Assembly (NCBI RefSeq): GCF_020886115.1
Contig: NZ_AP025185.1
Location: 496,001-560,000, forward strand
Source of the DNA: Flavobacterium ammonificans
GTDB lineage: Bacteria; Bacteroidota; Bacteroidia; Flavobacteriales; Flavobacteriaceae
Direction: 5' to 3'
Length of the DNA: 64,000 nt
The notes beneath the pieces were generated by a model. That model saw nothing but the letters and a program-made list of their open reading frames with translations. It was not told where the DNA came from and did not search any database. Every line of letters starts with the position of its first letter. The first letter of the stretch is position 1. Below, in pieces: positions 7,357 through 15,957 of this stretch. The translations under genes and the position numbers were made by a program.

Positions 7357-9348
7357 ATGAGATTCAACAAGAAGAAAATAGCAATTACTCTAGGAGTTCT
7401 TTTAGTTTTATTCGCTTCCAGTTTAGCTACATTTTATTATTTCAGAGACGAAATTTTAAAAATTACTTTAGAAAAAGTTGCCGTGAAAATGGAACGTGAT
7501 TTCGATAGTAAGTTTACTATAAAAACAGCCACTTTTGACGGAATTTCAGCTGTGAATATAATCGATGTGGTTTTAGCTCCCAAAAATGCCGACACTTTAT
7601 TCCGAATCCAAAAAATGAAAACTAGCATAAGTTTTTGGCATTTGCTTATTGGCGATGTGCAATTAGGTACTTTGGAAATCCAAAATGGTTTGGTTCAATT
7701 AATAAAAAAAGGCAATGTTCGCAACTTTGATGCTTTTTTGAAAAAGAACAAAACTCAAGAAGTTAGCACTGAAAAAAGAGATTATGCCGCTTTAGCTAAA
7801 CGAATCATTTTTCGCTTGTTGAATTTGGTTCCTTCGGATATGGATATCAAAAATCTGGTTTTCAAATTAGACGACAACGGGAAAAAAGCCACTATTGACA
7901 TCAAGAAATTAGTTTTGGATGGTGGCGATTTGGAAAGTGTCATTTATGTAAAGACCAACACTTTTGCACAACGTTGGCGCATTGCCGGAGAAGCTGATCC
8001 AAGATACCGCACAGCCGATATTCAATTTTTCAATATGGATGGCGGACCAATAAAAGTGCCTTATTTTGATGAGCGTTTTAATCTAATTTCTAGTTTTGAT
8101 TCTATTCGTTTAAACGTTGAAAATATAGAAAGTGATGGGGATGAATTCCATATTGATGGATACTCTTCGATTGCCAATTTAAAAGTCAATCATCCTAAAA
8201 TTGCAAGCAAAGATGTAATTATTCGCAATGCCCGATTTGATTATCGTTTGCTGCTTGGCGAAGATTTTATTTCGGTGGATAGTAGTTCATCTGTTCAATT
8301 GAACAAAATAAAAATTCAACCTTATTTGGCCTACGAAACAGAAGAAGATACCGTTTATAAAATGAACATTCGCATCGCGAAAATGCCGGCACAAGATTTC
8401 ATTACATCACTTCCTGATGGTTTATTTACTAATGTGCAAGGCATGCTGGCCAGTGGTAATTTTGATTATAAACTGGACTTTATGTTCAACAAAAACAAAC
8501 CTGAAACTATTGTTTTTGACAGTAAATTGAATAAAGAAAATTTACGTATTTACCGTTTTGGTCAAGCCAATTTAAGTAAAATGAATGGCGAATTTGAGTA
8601 CCGTGCCATTATTAAAAATGTACGTCAACGACCTGTTTTTGTGGGGCCTTCAAATCCTGATTATACACCTTTGGATCAAATTTCTCCGTACTTAAAAAAA
8701 TGCGTATTAACCACCGAAGATCCTTCTTTCTTTAGACACCGCGGATTTATAACGGAGGCATTCAAACAATCGATTATCAAAAATATTAAGACGCGAAAAT
8801 TCTCTCGAGGAGGCAGTACGATTAGTATGCAGTTGATCAAAAATGTGTTCTTGACTCGTGAGAAAACATTATCTCGAAAATTGGAAGAAATCCTGTTGGT
8901 TTACATTTTGGAAAATAACCGAATTGTTAGCAAAGAACGTATGCTAGAAGTCTATTTCAATATTATCGAATGGGGTCCAGACGTATACGGAATTGGCGAG
9001 GCGAGTCGCTTTTATTTCCAAAAAAATCCTGCTGATTTAACCTTTAACGAATGTTTGTACTTGGCTACTATTATTCCTAGTCCAAAGAAATTCATGTATC
9101 AGTTTGACGATCAAGGAAATCTGAAAGGGTTTGCTTTGAAAAACCAACGGTATTTGAGTAATTTGATGTTGCGCCGCGGTATTTTAACTAGTAGTGATAG
9201 TATCAACCCTTATAGCGTTTCGCTTTCCGGAAATGCGCGTTCGTTTTTAACGATTCGCAAAGCGCAAGATACCACTGGTATCGCTATCGATTCTATTCCT
9301 CCAAAAGAAGACTTTGATTTTGAGTTTTTGGAAACGGATGAGGAATAA
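7357..9348 (+). CDS. membrane-anchored GT51 peptidoglycan transglycosylase with AsmA-like N-terminal region
   Basis: A 663-residue protein with one N-terminal membrane helix (about 8-27, IAITLGVLLVLFASSLATFY), then about 400 residues of beta-rich sequence resembling AsmA-type repeats (KFTIKTATFDGISAVNI, TLEIQNGLVQL), then a GT51 domain. GT51 motifs: EDPSFFRHRGF with the catalytic Glu, GGSTISMQLIKNVFL, RKLEEILLVYILE and NIIEWGPDVYGIGEAS. There is no penicillin-binding transpeptidase domain (no SxxK/SxN/KTG after it), so it is a monofunctional glycan polymerase with a large periplasmic extension. ATG 7357 removes an out-of-family leader that would overlap the cyclo-ligase gene. A bifunctional PBP1A is encoded separately at 52235-54553. 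Confidence 0.85.
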   Translation: MRFNKKKIAITLGVLLVLFASSLATFYYFRDEILKITLEKVAVKMERDFDSKFTIKTATFDGISAVNIIDVVLAPKNADTLFRIQKMKTSISFWHLLIGDVQLGTLEIQNGLVQLIKKGNVRNFDAFLKKNKTQEVSTEKRDYAALAKRIIFRLLNLVPSDMDIKNLVFKLDDNGKKATIDIKKLVLDGGDLESVIYVKTNTFAQRWRIAGEADPRYRTADIQFFNMDGGPIKVPYFDERFNLISSFDSIRLNVENIESDGDEFHIDGYSSIANLKVNHPKIASKDVIIRNARFDYRLLLGEDFISVDSSSSVQLNKIKIQPYLAYETEEDTVYKMNIRIAKMPAQDFITSLPDGLFTNVQGMLASGNFDYKLDFMFNKNKPETIVFDSKLNKENLRIYRFGQANLSKMNGEFEYRAIIKNVRQRPVFVGPSNPDYTPLDQISPYLKKCVLTTEDPSFFRHRGFITEAFKQSIIKNIKTRKFSRGGSTISMQLIKNVFLTREKTLSRKLEEILLVYILENNRIVSKERMLEVYFNIIEWGPDVYGIGEASRFYFQKNPADLTFNECLYLATIIPSPKKFMYQFDDQGNLKGFALKNQRYLSNLMLRRGILTSSDSINPYSVSLSGNARSFLTIRKAQDTTGIAIDSIPPKEDFDFEFLETDEE

Positions 9349-9433
9349 GTAAATATATGATTTACGAATTTTCAATGTAACAATTGATTGATTTTAAAAT
9401 GTAACAATTTTAAATTATTTAGAAAAATTAAAC

Positions 9434-9476
9434 CGCAGATTCACAGATTTTATATTGAAAAATCTGCGAATCTGCG
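9434..9476. repeat. palindromic intergenic repeat (CGCAGATTCnCAGATTTT family)
   Basis: Near-perfect inverted arms, 9434-9451 and 9458-9476, with a short AT loop, between the convergent transglycosylase and aldo/keto reductase genes. Related copies: one arm at 10704-10717 and a full hairpin at 48744-48800. It may act as a bidirectional terminator. Confidence 0.8.
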
Positions 9477-9508
9477 ATAAATAATTTAATTACGATCGAC
9501 CCTCGAAA

Positions 9509-10546
9509 CTAAGGTGCTGGATCAGGAATAATTGCTTGAATTCCATCAATCGCTTTCAATACTTCGTCAGAAAGTTTTACTTGAATTGTGTCGATATTTT
9601 CTTTTAATTGTTCCATCGTGGTGGCGCCAATAATAGTGCTCGTTACAAATGGTTGTTGTTCAATAAATGCTAAAGCCAATTGTGTTAAAGTCAATCCGTT
9701 TTGTTGGGCAATTTCGTTGTACAAGCGAGTGGCTTCTGCTGATTGTGGACTACTATAACGTGCCATTTGAGGAAACAATGCTAATCTTGAAGTAGGATGT
9801 TGTTGTCCATTCAAAAATTTGCCTGATAAAAGTCCGAAAGCCATTGGAGAATACGCCAACAAGCCTACCTTTTCGCGTAAACATACCTCAGCATTTCCTA
9901 CTTCAAAAGAGCGATTCAATAAAGAATAGGGGTTTTGGACTGTTTTGATTTTTGGTAAATTGTGGTATTTGTGTTCTTCCAAGAAGCGCATCAAACCCCA
10001 AGGTGTCTCATTAGACAATCCAATATGTTTGATTTTTCCTTGTTTGACAAAACCTTCTAAGCTTGTTAACACCTCGTGAATGTTATCTTCCCAAGCATCG
10101 TCTTGCGCTTTAAATCCGCGTTGCCCAAAGAAATTCGCTTTGCGTTCTGGCCAATGCAATTGATAAATATCGACATAATCCGTTTGTAAGCGTTGTAAAC
10201 TTTGATCCAACGCATACTGAATACTCTCTGGCGAAAAATCAACTTTTTCACGCATATAGGTAAAGGCAGGATTCGGTCCCGCAATTTTTGTAGCCAAAAC
10301 GACTTGATCACGTTTTCCTGTTTTCTTGAACCAAGTCCCAATAATGCGTTCTGTGCTACCATACGTTTCTTGGCGTCCTGGCACCGAATACATCTCGGCA
10401 GTGTCAAAAAAGTTTACCCCTTGTTCTAAAGCATAATCCATTTGGGCGTGACCTTCTGCTTCTGAATTTTGCTCGCCAAAAGTCATGGTGCCTAAACATA
10501 TTTTACTGACTTTGATTTCGGTATTAGGAATGGTGGTATATTTCAT
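9509..10546 (-). CDS. NADP(H)-dependent aldo/keto reductase, Tas-like
   Basis: A 345-residue TIM-barrel oxidoreductase of the Tas/YghZ branch. The catalytic tetrad is in place: Asp48 and Tyr53 in FFDTAEMY, Lys87 in LATKIAG, His131 in QLHWPER. C-terminal NADP-binding pieces are also visible (TSTIIGATTMEQLKENI). The full length and the insertion after the first strand pair match the Tas subfamily. The physiological substrate cannot be read from the sequence. It is a single gene with its own upstream gap, convergent with the transglycosylase gene across the palindromic repeat at 9434. Confidence 0.93.
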   Translation of the reverse strand: MKYTTIPNTEIKVSKICLGTMTFGEQNSEAEGHAQMDYALEQGVNFFDTAEMYSVPGRQETYGSTERIIGTWFKKTGKRDQVVLATKIAGPNPAFTYMREKVDFSPESIQYALDQSLQRLQTDYVDIYQLHWPERKANFFGQRGFKAQDDAWEDNIHEVLTSLEGFVKQGKIKHIGLSNETPWGLMRFLEEHKYHNLPKIKTVQNPYSLLNRSFEVGNAEVCLREKVGLLAYSPMAFGLLSGKFLNGQQHPTSRLALFPQMARYSSPQSAEATRLYNEIAQQNGLTLTQLALAFIEQQPFVTSTIIGATTMEQLKENIDTIQVKLSDEVLKAIDGIQAIIPDPAP

Positions 10547-10661
10547 GATTTACGTTGCTTTTTTTGAAAAACAAATATACAAAGGAATGGCAAAAGTCAG
10601 GTTCAATTTCAAAATGAATATAATTTGTAAACTTAATGATTGAAATGGATGTATAGTCCAC

Positions 10662-10693
10662 AAAAAAGCCCAACATAATGTTGGGCTTTTTTT
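10662..10693 (-). terminator. bidirectional intrinsic terminator
   Basis: AGCCCAACAT and ATGTTGGGCT form a 10-bp stem flanked by A-run and T-run on either side. It lies 31 bases past the OmpA-family stop codon on the minus strand, as expected for its terminator. Confidence 0.85.
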
Positions 10694-10703
10694 GTAATAA
10701 ATT

Positions 10704-10717
10704 TTCGAATCTGCGGT
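10704..10717. repeat. single arm of the CGCAGATTCGCA repeat
   Basis: TTCGAATCTGCGGT matches one arm of the hairpins at 9434-9476 and 48744-48800. No second arm is visible, so this is a decayed copy just after the OmpA gene. Confidence 0.5.
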
Positions 10718-10723
10718 AAATAC

Positions 10724-11665
10724 TTAATTTATCTCATTCAACATTTCTGCAATAGCATCTAATCTTGGCGTTAAAATAATTTCGATACGACGGTTTTTAG
10801 CTTTTCCTTCCGCTGTTTCATTACTCGCTAATGGAGAGAATTCTCCTCTACCTGCAGCTGTTAAGTTTTGTTTGTTTATTGTTTTGTTTTCGCTCAAAAT
10901 ACCTACAATTGAAGTAGCTCTTTTAGTTGATAAATCCCAGTTATCACCTATAGGCCCTGATGCGGTAAAGGCATCATCATCTGTATGTCCTTCAATTAAG
11001 ACAGCAATATCAGGATTATCCCCTAACACTTTCCCTAATTCAACTACTGCTTTTTTTCCTTCTGAACTTACTGCCCAACTTCCAGAACTAAACAATAATT
11101 TGTTTTCCATAGAAACGTATACTTTTCCGTTTTTTTGTTCTACAGTCAATCCTTTACCTTCAAAACTATTTAGCGCTTTAGACAAGGTTTCTTTTAGTTT
11201 TTTCATGCTCGCTTCTTTAGCTGCAATCATATCTTCTAGTTCTTGCAAACGTTGGGCATTTTTGCTTAATTTCTCTTGCTCTAACGCTAATGCTTTTGCT
11301 TTTTCGTCCAACTCATCCAGCAATTCACGATTTTTCTTCATGTTGCTTTCTAACGATTCATTGCTGTTTTTTTCGAGCGCCGCGTAAGACTCTTCTAACG
11401 CTTTGTACTTATCAAGATTTGCTTCGTGCTCTGCTTTCAGTTTAGTGTGATCTGCTCTAAGTTGATCTAAATCTGTTTTTAGAGCTGCACCATCTAATTC
11501 CAATTGATTTTTAGCTTTCGCTAAAGCGGCATTTTCGTCAGCAAGCGTTCTGTTTTCTTTTTTTAAATCAGTGTATTTACTTTCTAAATCGGTATAGATT
11601 TTTTTAGACACACAAGAGGTGCTTAGCGCCAATACTAACAATCCGATGGAAATTTTTTTGATCAT
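10724..11665 (-). CDS. OmpA-family lipoprotein with coiled-coil spacer
   Basis: A 313-residue envelope protein. The signal ends in ALSTSC (Cys about 18), indicating lipidation. Residues about 20-160 are a long Glu/Lys/Leu/Ala heptad region, a coiled coil. The C-terminal domain (about 180-305) carries the OmpA peptidoglycan-binding signature: VLIEGHTDDDAF followed by NWDLSTKRATSIV, and the closing KNRRIEIILTPR. It probably bridges the outer membrane and peptidoglycan. It is monocistronic: a terminator follows and an interspersed repeat lies upstream. Confidence 0.92.
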   Translation of the reverse strand: MIKKISIGLLVLALSTSCVSKKIYTDLESKYTDLKKENRTLADENAALAKAKNQLELDGAALKTDLDQLRADHTKLKAEHEANLDKYKALEESYAALEKNSNESLESNMKKNRELLDELDEKAKALALEQEKLSKNAQRLQELEDMIAAKEASMKKLKETLSKALNSFEGKGLTVEQKNGKVYVSMENKLLFSSGSWAVSSEGKKAVVELGKVLGDNPDIAVLIEGHTDDDAFTASGPIGDNWDLSTKRATSIVGILSENKTINKQNLTAAGRGEFSPLASNETAEGKAKNRRIEIILTPRLDAIAEMLNEIN

Positions 11666-11721
11666 AATAAATGGGGTTTATATTGTATTTATAACTTAAA
11701 CTATATTTTTTCTTTTTTATT

Positions 11722-11833
11722 GCAACGCCCTAGCCCTGATAGAAGCGATATCCTTTTTATAATGGAGGCTGAGGCAGTCAAAGCCGAAATTTATAAAAAG
11801 ATAAAGCGTATAGCAGGAAATAGCTCCCAACAA
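11722..11833. repeat. flavobacterial interspersed repeat
   Basis: Ends read ccctagccctgatagaagcg and agcgtatagcaggaaatagct, with an internal cctttttat...ataaaaag palindrome. It fills the gap between xth and the OmpA gene. Its architecture matches the element that forms the 5' end of the patatin gene (4676-4815). The internal segment holds no reading frame of note. Confidence 0.65.
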
Positions 11834-11835
11834 AG

Positions 11836-12600
11836 CTACTCAATTTCTACCATAATCGGACAATGATCCGAATGTTTGGCTTCTGGTAAAATCAAAGCGC
11901 GTTTGATTCTATTTTTTAATGGTTCGCTAACCAAACAATAATCAATACGCCATCCTTTGTTATTCAATCTAGCTGTTGGAAAACGCATGGTCCACCAGGT
12001 ATAATTATCCGGTTCTTTATTTAAAAAACGAAAACTATCGATGAAGCCGCTTTTCAAGAAATTGTCTAACCACGTTCGTTCAGCAGGCAAAAATCCAGAT
12101 ACATTTTTATTGCGTATAGGATCATGAATATCAATGGCCTCATGGCAAATATTATAATCGCCACAAATCACTAAATTAGGAACATCCTTCTTTATTTCAT
12201 TAATGTAGTTTTGAAAATCATCCATGTACATGAACTTGTGGTCCAATCGCTCTGCATTAGTTCCAGACGGAAGGTACAAACTCATCACCGAGACATCATC
12301 AAAGTCCACACGGATGTTACGTCCTTCAAAATCCATATGCTCGATTCCGGTACCGAAAACAATGTTATTGGGTTTTATTTTAGATAAAATGGCCACTCCA
12401 CTGTACCCTTTTTTGGTAGCTGGAAACCAATAATGATAAGGGTAACCTGCTAATTCAATGTCTAAAGTTGGCACTTGATCAGCTTGTGCTTTAATTTCTT
12501 GGAAACAAATGACGTCTGGATTGGCTTGTTGCAACCATTCGAGTAGTCCTTTAGAAATTGCTGCGCGAATTCCGTTGACATTATAGGAGATGATTTTCAT
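11836..12600 (-). CDS. xth: exodeoxyribonuclease III
   Basis: A 254-residue endonuclease/exonuclease/phosphatase-fold protein acting on abasic sites and 3' blocked ends in base-excision repair. Landmarks: ISYNVNGIRAA at the N-terminus (Asn), CFQEIKAQ with the metal-binding Glu, SLYLPSG, GDYNICH with Asp/Asn, RIDYCLVS, and the terminal SDHCPI with the catalytic Asp-His pair. Length is normal. It stands alone on the minus strand, divergent from the olsF-like gene. Confidence 0.95.
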   Translation of the reverse strand: MKIISYNVNGIRAAISKGLLEWLQQANPDVICFQEIKAQADQVPTLDIELAGYPYHYWFPATKKGYSGVAILSKIKPNNIVFGTGIEHMDFEGRNIRVDFDDVSVMSLYLPSGTNAERLDHKFMYMDDFQNYINEIKKDVPNLVICGDYNICHEAIDIHDPIRNKNVSGFLPAERTWLDNFLKSGFIDSFRFLNKEPDNYTWWTMRFPTARLNNKGWRIDYCLVSEPLKNRIKRALILPEAKHSDHCPIMVEIE

Positions 12601-12707
12601 AGAAATAGTACGTTTTTTTATTGTCTAAAGAAGCATAAATGGGTTCCCAAATGTAATAAAAAAGTAGAAGTTTGCCTTGTAAAATTCAGAAAATGGACTT
12701 TTTTGTT

Positions 12708-12715
12708 ATCTTTGT
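12708..12715 (+). promoter_or_regulatory. TAnnTTTG -7 box for the olsF-like gene
   Basis: TATCTTTG lies 25 bases before ATG 12741 and matches the Bacteroidota -7 consensus. No well-spaced TTG is evident at -33. Its position supports ATG 12741 over the upstream in-frame ATG at 12672. Confidence 0.5.
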
Positions 12716-12740
12716 CACTTGCCTCAAATACAAAAAAACT

Positions 12741-14546
12741 ATGGGTTTAGTAACTGCTAAAGAAGTTGCGAAAGCAATCAACGCCGATAAATACGGATTC
12801 TTGGGGACTTTTTCAGGCTGGTTGCTGATGAAAGTGCTTAAGATATCTGAGTTAAATAACGTTTATGACAGAAACAAACACCTAAGCGAAGTCGCTTTTT
12901 TGAATGGTGTATTGGACGACTTGCAAATCAAATTTGAAATACCTGAAGAGGATTTAAAACGTATCCCAAAAGAAGGACCTTATATTACTATTTCTAATCA
13001 TCCTCTAGGGGGGATTGACGGCGTTTTATTGTTGAAATTAATGCTTGAAAGAGAACCTAATTTTAAGATTATAGCTAACTTCTTGTTGCACCGAATCGAG
13101 CCCTTAAAAAAATACATCATGCCTGTGAATCCTTTTGAAAACCATAAGGATGCTAAATCAAGCGTGGTGGGAATTAAAGAAACATTACGCCATTTAAGTG
13201 ATGGAAAACCTCTAGGAATTTTCCCTGCGGGAGAAGTTTCGAGCTATAAAGATGGTAAATTAATGGTAGACAAACCTTGGGAGGAAGGCGCTATTAAAGT
13301 CATTCGTAAAGGTCAAGTCCCTGTTGTTCCCATTTATTTTCACGCCAAAAATAGCGGCTTATTTTACATCCTTTCAAAAATCAGTGGCACTTTGCGAACT
13401 GCCAAATTACCTTCGGAAGTATTCAGTCAAAAACGCCGTATTATTAAAGTGCGTATTGGTAAACCCATTTCGGTTGCTGAACAAAACGAATATGAAACAT
13501 TGGAAGATTTCTCTGAATTTTTGAGAAAGAAAACTTATATGTTGGCTAATCCATTCGAGAAAAAAAATAAATTCTTAAAAACAGTTAGTCTTAACCCTAC
13601 AAAGAAAAATCAAAAAGAAATTGTAACCCCTGCCAGTACAGAAAAAATGATTACCGAAGTGGATGCTTTAAGAGCTTCTGACGCTCGGTTGTTACAAAGT
13701 AAAAACTACGAAGTGTTTTTTACAAAGGCCGATAAAATTCCAAATGTGTTACATGAATTAGGTCGTTTGAGAGAAATAACTTTTAGAGAAGTAGGCGAAG
13801 GGACCAATGAATCCATCGATTTAGACCAATACGATCAATACTACCACCATCTTTTTTTATGGGATGACGACGCCAAAAAAGTAGCTGGTGCTTACCGAAT
13901 GGGACTAGGAAGGGAAATTTATCCGAAATACGGAATGAATGGTTTTTACCTCAATAGTCTGTTCCGTTTTGAGCCTGAATTACATGATATGATGAGCAAA
14001 TCCATCGAAATGGGAAGAGCTTTCATTATTAAAGAATACCAACAAAGACCAATGCCGTTGTTCTTGTTGTGGCGTGGAATCATTCATACTACTTTACATT
14101 ATCCAGAACATAAATTCCTATTAGGAGGAGTAAGTATCAGCAACCAATTCTCTGATTTTTCCAAATCATTGATGATTGAATTCATGAAATCGCATTATTA
14201 CGACCCGTATATTGCGCAGTACATTCACCCTAAAAAAGAGTACAAGGTAAAATTAAAAGACGCCGACAAAGATTTTGTTTTCAATGAAACAGAAGCCGAT
14301 TTGAATAAATTCGATAAAGTAATTGACGAGTTAGAACCTGGAAGTTTACGTTTGCCTGTTTTGATTAAAAAATACATCAAACAAAATGCGCGTTTGGTAG
14401 CCTTTAATGTCGATCCATTGTTTAATGATGCTATTGACGGATTGATTTACCTAAGAATCTCGGATATTCCTGAAAGCACTATGAAACCTGTCATGGAAGA
14501 ATACCAAGCCGAATTAGAACGAAAATCCAACGAGAAAGAAGAGTAA
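12741..14546 (+). CDS. olsF: bifunctional acyltransferase, OlsF-like (ornithine/aminolipid synthesis)
   Basis: A 601-residue two-domain protein. The N-terminal half is a PlsC-type glycerolipid O-acyltransferase with NHPLGGID (86-93, catalytic His87 and Asp93, spaced HX5D as in the OlsA/GlsA group) and FPAGEVS as the substrate motif. The C-terminal half (about 310-580) is a GNAT-like N-acyltransferase of the OlsB/hemolysin type (AGAYRMGLGREI, FYLNSLFRFEP, MGRAFIIKEYQQRPMPLFLLWRG). This order is that of OlsF, reported from Serratia proteamaculans and Flavobacterium johnsoniae, which N-acylates ornithine and then O-acylates the product. The amino acid used here is inferred. ATG 12741 (MGLVTAKEVA) is preferred because a -7 box overlaps the upstream alternative. 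Confidence 0.78.
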   Translation: MGLVTAKEVAKAINADKYGFLGTFSGWLLMKVLKISELNNVYDRNKHLSEVAFLNGVLDDLQIKFEIPEEDLKRIPKEGPYITISNHPLGGIDGVLLLKLMLEREPNFKIIANFLLHRIEPLKKYIMPVNPFENHKDAKSSVVGIKETLRHLSDGKPLGIFPAGEVSSYKDGKLMVDKPWEEGAIKVIRKGQVPVVPIYFHAKNSGLFYILSKISGTLRTAKLPSEVFSQKRRIIKVRIGKPISVAEQNEYETLEDFSEFLRKKTYMLANPFEKKNKFLKTVSLNPTKKNQKEIVTPASTEKMITEVDALRASDARLLQSKNYEVFFTKADKIPNVLHELGRLREITFREVGEGTNESIDLDQYDQYYHHLFLWDDDAKKVAGAYRMGLGREIYPKYGMNGFYLNSLFRFEPELHDMMSKSIEMGRAFIIKEYQQRPMPLFLLWRGIIHTTLHYPEHKFLLGGVSISNQFSDFSKSLMIEFMKSHYYDPYIAQYIHPKKEYKVKLKDADKDFVFNETEADLNKFDKVIDELEPGSLRLPVLIKKYIKQNARLVAFNVDPLFNDAIDGLIYLRISDIPESTMKPVMEEYQAELERKSNEKEE

Positions 14547-14637
14547 AGTGATTGCAAAATCAATAGCAATAGTAAAAATCAAATTATGAATTTGCTTTGC
14601 TACTTTACTTTATAACCTTGCGCCTTTGAGGCAAAAT

Positions 14638-14919
14638 CTAAAACCAGTGCTTTTGCCCAACTTGATAGGTTTGATAAAACTCATCGTCTGATTTAGTCAG
14701 GTAAATAATTCCTTCGATTAAACCAAATAAACCAGTCAATGTCCCGCAAGAGCAAATACTTAAAATAAGCCAAAGTATTCCAGTTCCTGTGTATCCTAAG
14801 TAGAATTTGTGCACTCCTAGCGGACCTAATAAAATGGCAAAAATACCACAAGCTACTTTTTTATTGTTTTGAAATTGAGGTGTTGGAGTATTCCAAGCTT
14901 CGTTTTTTACAGTTTCCAT
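14638..14919 (-). CDS. TM2 domain-containing protein
   Basis: A 93-residue small membrane protein. After a short polar N-terminus come two hydrophobic helices (about 24-43 and 48-72) joined by the TM2 signature GPLGVHKFYLGYTGTGILW. Such proteins are common in Bacteroidota and have no settled function. It sits 14 bases downstream of the 2-hydroxyacid dehydrogenase gene on the same strand and is probably co-transcribed with it. Confidence 0.9.
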   Translation of the reverse strand: METVKNEAWNTPTPQFQNNKKVACGIFAILLGPLGVHKFYLGYTGTGILWLILSICSCGTLTGLFGLIEGIIYLTKSDDEFYQTYQVGQKHWF

Positions 14920-14933
14920 ACACTAGTGTTTAA

Positions 14934-15878
14934 TTATGAATAAAGGGCTTTTATTTTATCGACAATCACTTGCGCTAATCGTTCGTGACTTTCAAAGGTC
15001 CAACCTGCGATGTGAGGAGTCAAAATAACATTTTTGGCGTTGAGCAAGTACTGAAAAGCTTCGGGTGTCGTTGCGTCTTGGAACAAGGTTTCAAAGGATA
15101 ATTTCTCGTATTCCAAAACATCCAAACCGGCTCCTAACACTTTCCCTGATTGTAAGGCAGCAACTAAATCAGCTGTAACAATATTTTTTCCGCGCGAAGT
15201 ATTGATGATCCAAAGTGGTTTTGCAAATCCATTTATGAATGCTTTGTCCACCATTTTATCCGTTTCGGGAGTCCAAGGAAGGTGCAAACTTAAAACGTCT
15301 ACTTTCTCTTGAAATTCTGCAAAATGGACTTGTCTGGCATTGGCATCGCCTACATTTTCTTGAATATCATAACACAAAACGTCCACATCAAACCCACGTA
15401 GTTTTTTGGCGAAAGCCTTGCCCATATTTCCGTAACCAATAATTCCAACCGTTTTACCGTCTAATTCGTGTCCGCGATTGCTTTCTCGGTTCCAGTGTCC
15501 CGCACGAATTTCCGCATCGGCTTGATTGAGATTATTAAACAATGACAAAATCATACCCAAACTGTGTTCGGCAACTGCATTACGATTCCCTTCGGGAGCA
15601 GCAATCAATGCAATATTTTTGGATTGGGCGTACTCACAATCAATACTTTCCAATCCAGCACCCACTCGTGCTATGAATTGCAAATTAGTGGCTTTATCTA
15701 AAAACGTTTGGTCAATTTTAAATCGGCTACGAATAACAATCCCCTGATAATCATTTATTTTAGCTTCAATATCCGCTTTGGAAGACGTAAAATCTTCATG
15801 ATTCACGAAACCCGCTTGTTCCAACTGGTCCCAAAGCAAAGGATGATTACTGTCGATATGAAGAATGTGTACTGCCAT
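14934..15878 (-). CDS. D-2-hydroxyacid dehydrogenase (phosphoglycerate dehydrogenase-like)
   Basis: A 314-residue NAD-dependent dehydrogenase. The N-terminal substrate domain holds GIVIRSRFKID. The Rossmann domain has GIIGYGNMGKAFAKKL (dinucleotide loop) and an acidic residue at the next strand end (CYDIQ). Catalytic residues: Arg in INTSRGKNI, Glu in LDVLEYE, His in TPHIAGWT. The length fits a SerA-like enzyme without the ACT domain. Whether it makes 3-phosphohydroxypyruvate or reduces another 2-oxoacid cannot be decided, since no serC or other serine gene lies nearby. It is divergent from nhaA, with 79 bases between starts. Confidence 0.88.
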   Translation of the reverse strand: MAVHILHIDSNHPLLWDQLEQAGFVNHEDFTSSKADIEAKINDYQGIVIRSRFKIDQTFLDKATNLQFIARVGAGLESIDCEYAQSKNIALIAAPEGNRNAVAEHSLGMILSLFNNLNQADAEIRAGHWNRESNRGHELDGKTVGIIGYGNMGKAFAKKLRGFDVDVLCYDIQENVGDANARQVHFAEFQEKVDVLSLHLPWTPETDKMVDKAFINGFAKPLWIINTSRGKNIVTADLVAALQSGKVLGAGLDVLEYEKLSFETLFQDATTPEAFQYLLNAKNVILTPHIAGWTFESHERLAQVIVDKIKALYS

Positions 15879-15957
15879 TACTAATTTCTGTTTACTAGTA
15901 ACAAATTAACAAAAAAATTAGTGTAAAATGCGTAAATTGCAATCTTAATTCCAATCT

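Noticed and set aside
10872..11387. 171-codon plus-strand frame
   Set aside because: Antisense to the OmpA lipoprotein coiled coil; Ser/Phe-rich as expected for the complement of Glu/Lys codons.
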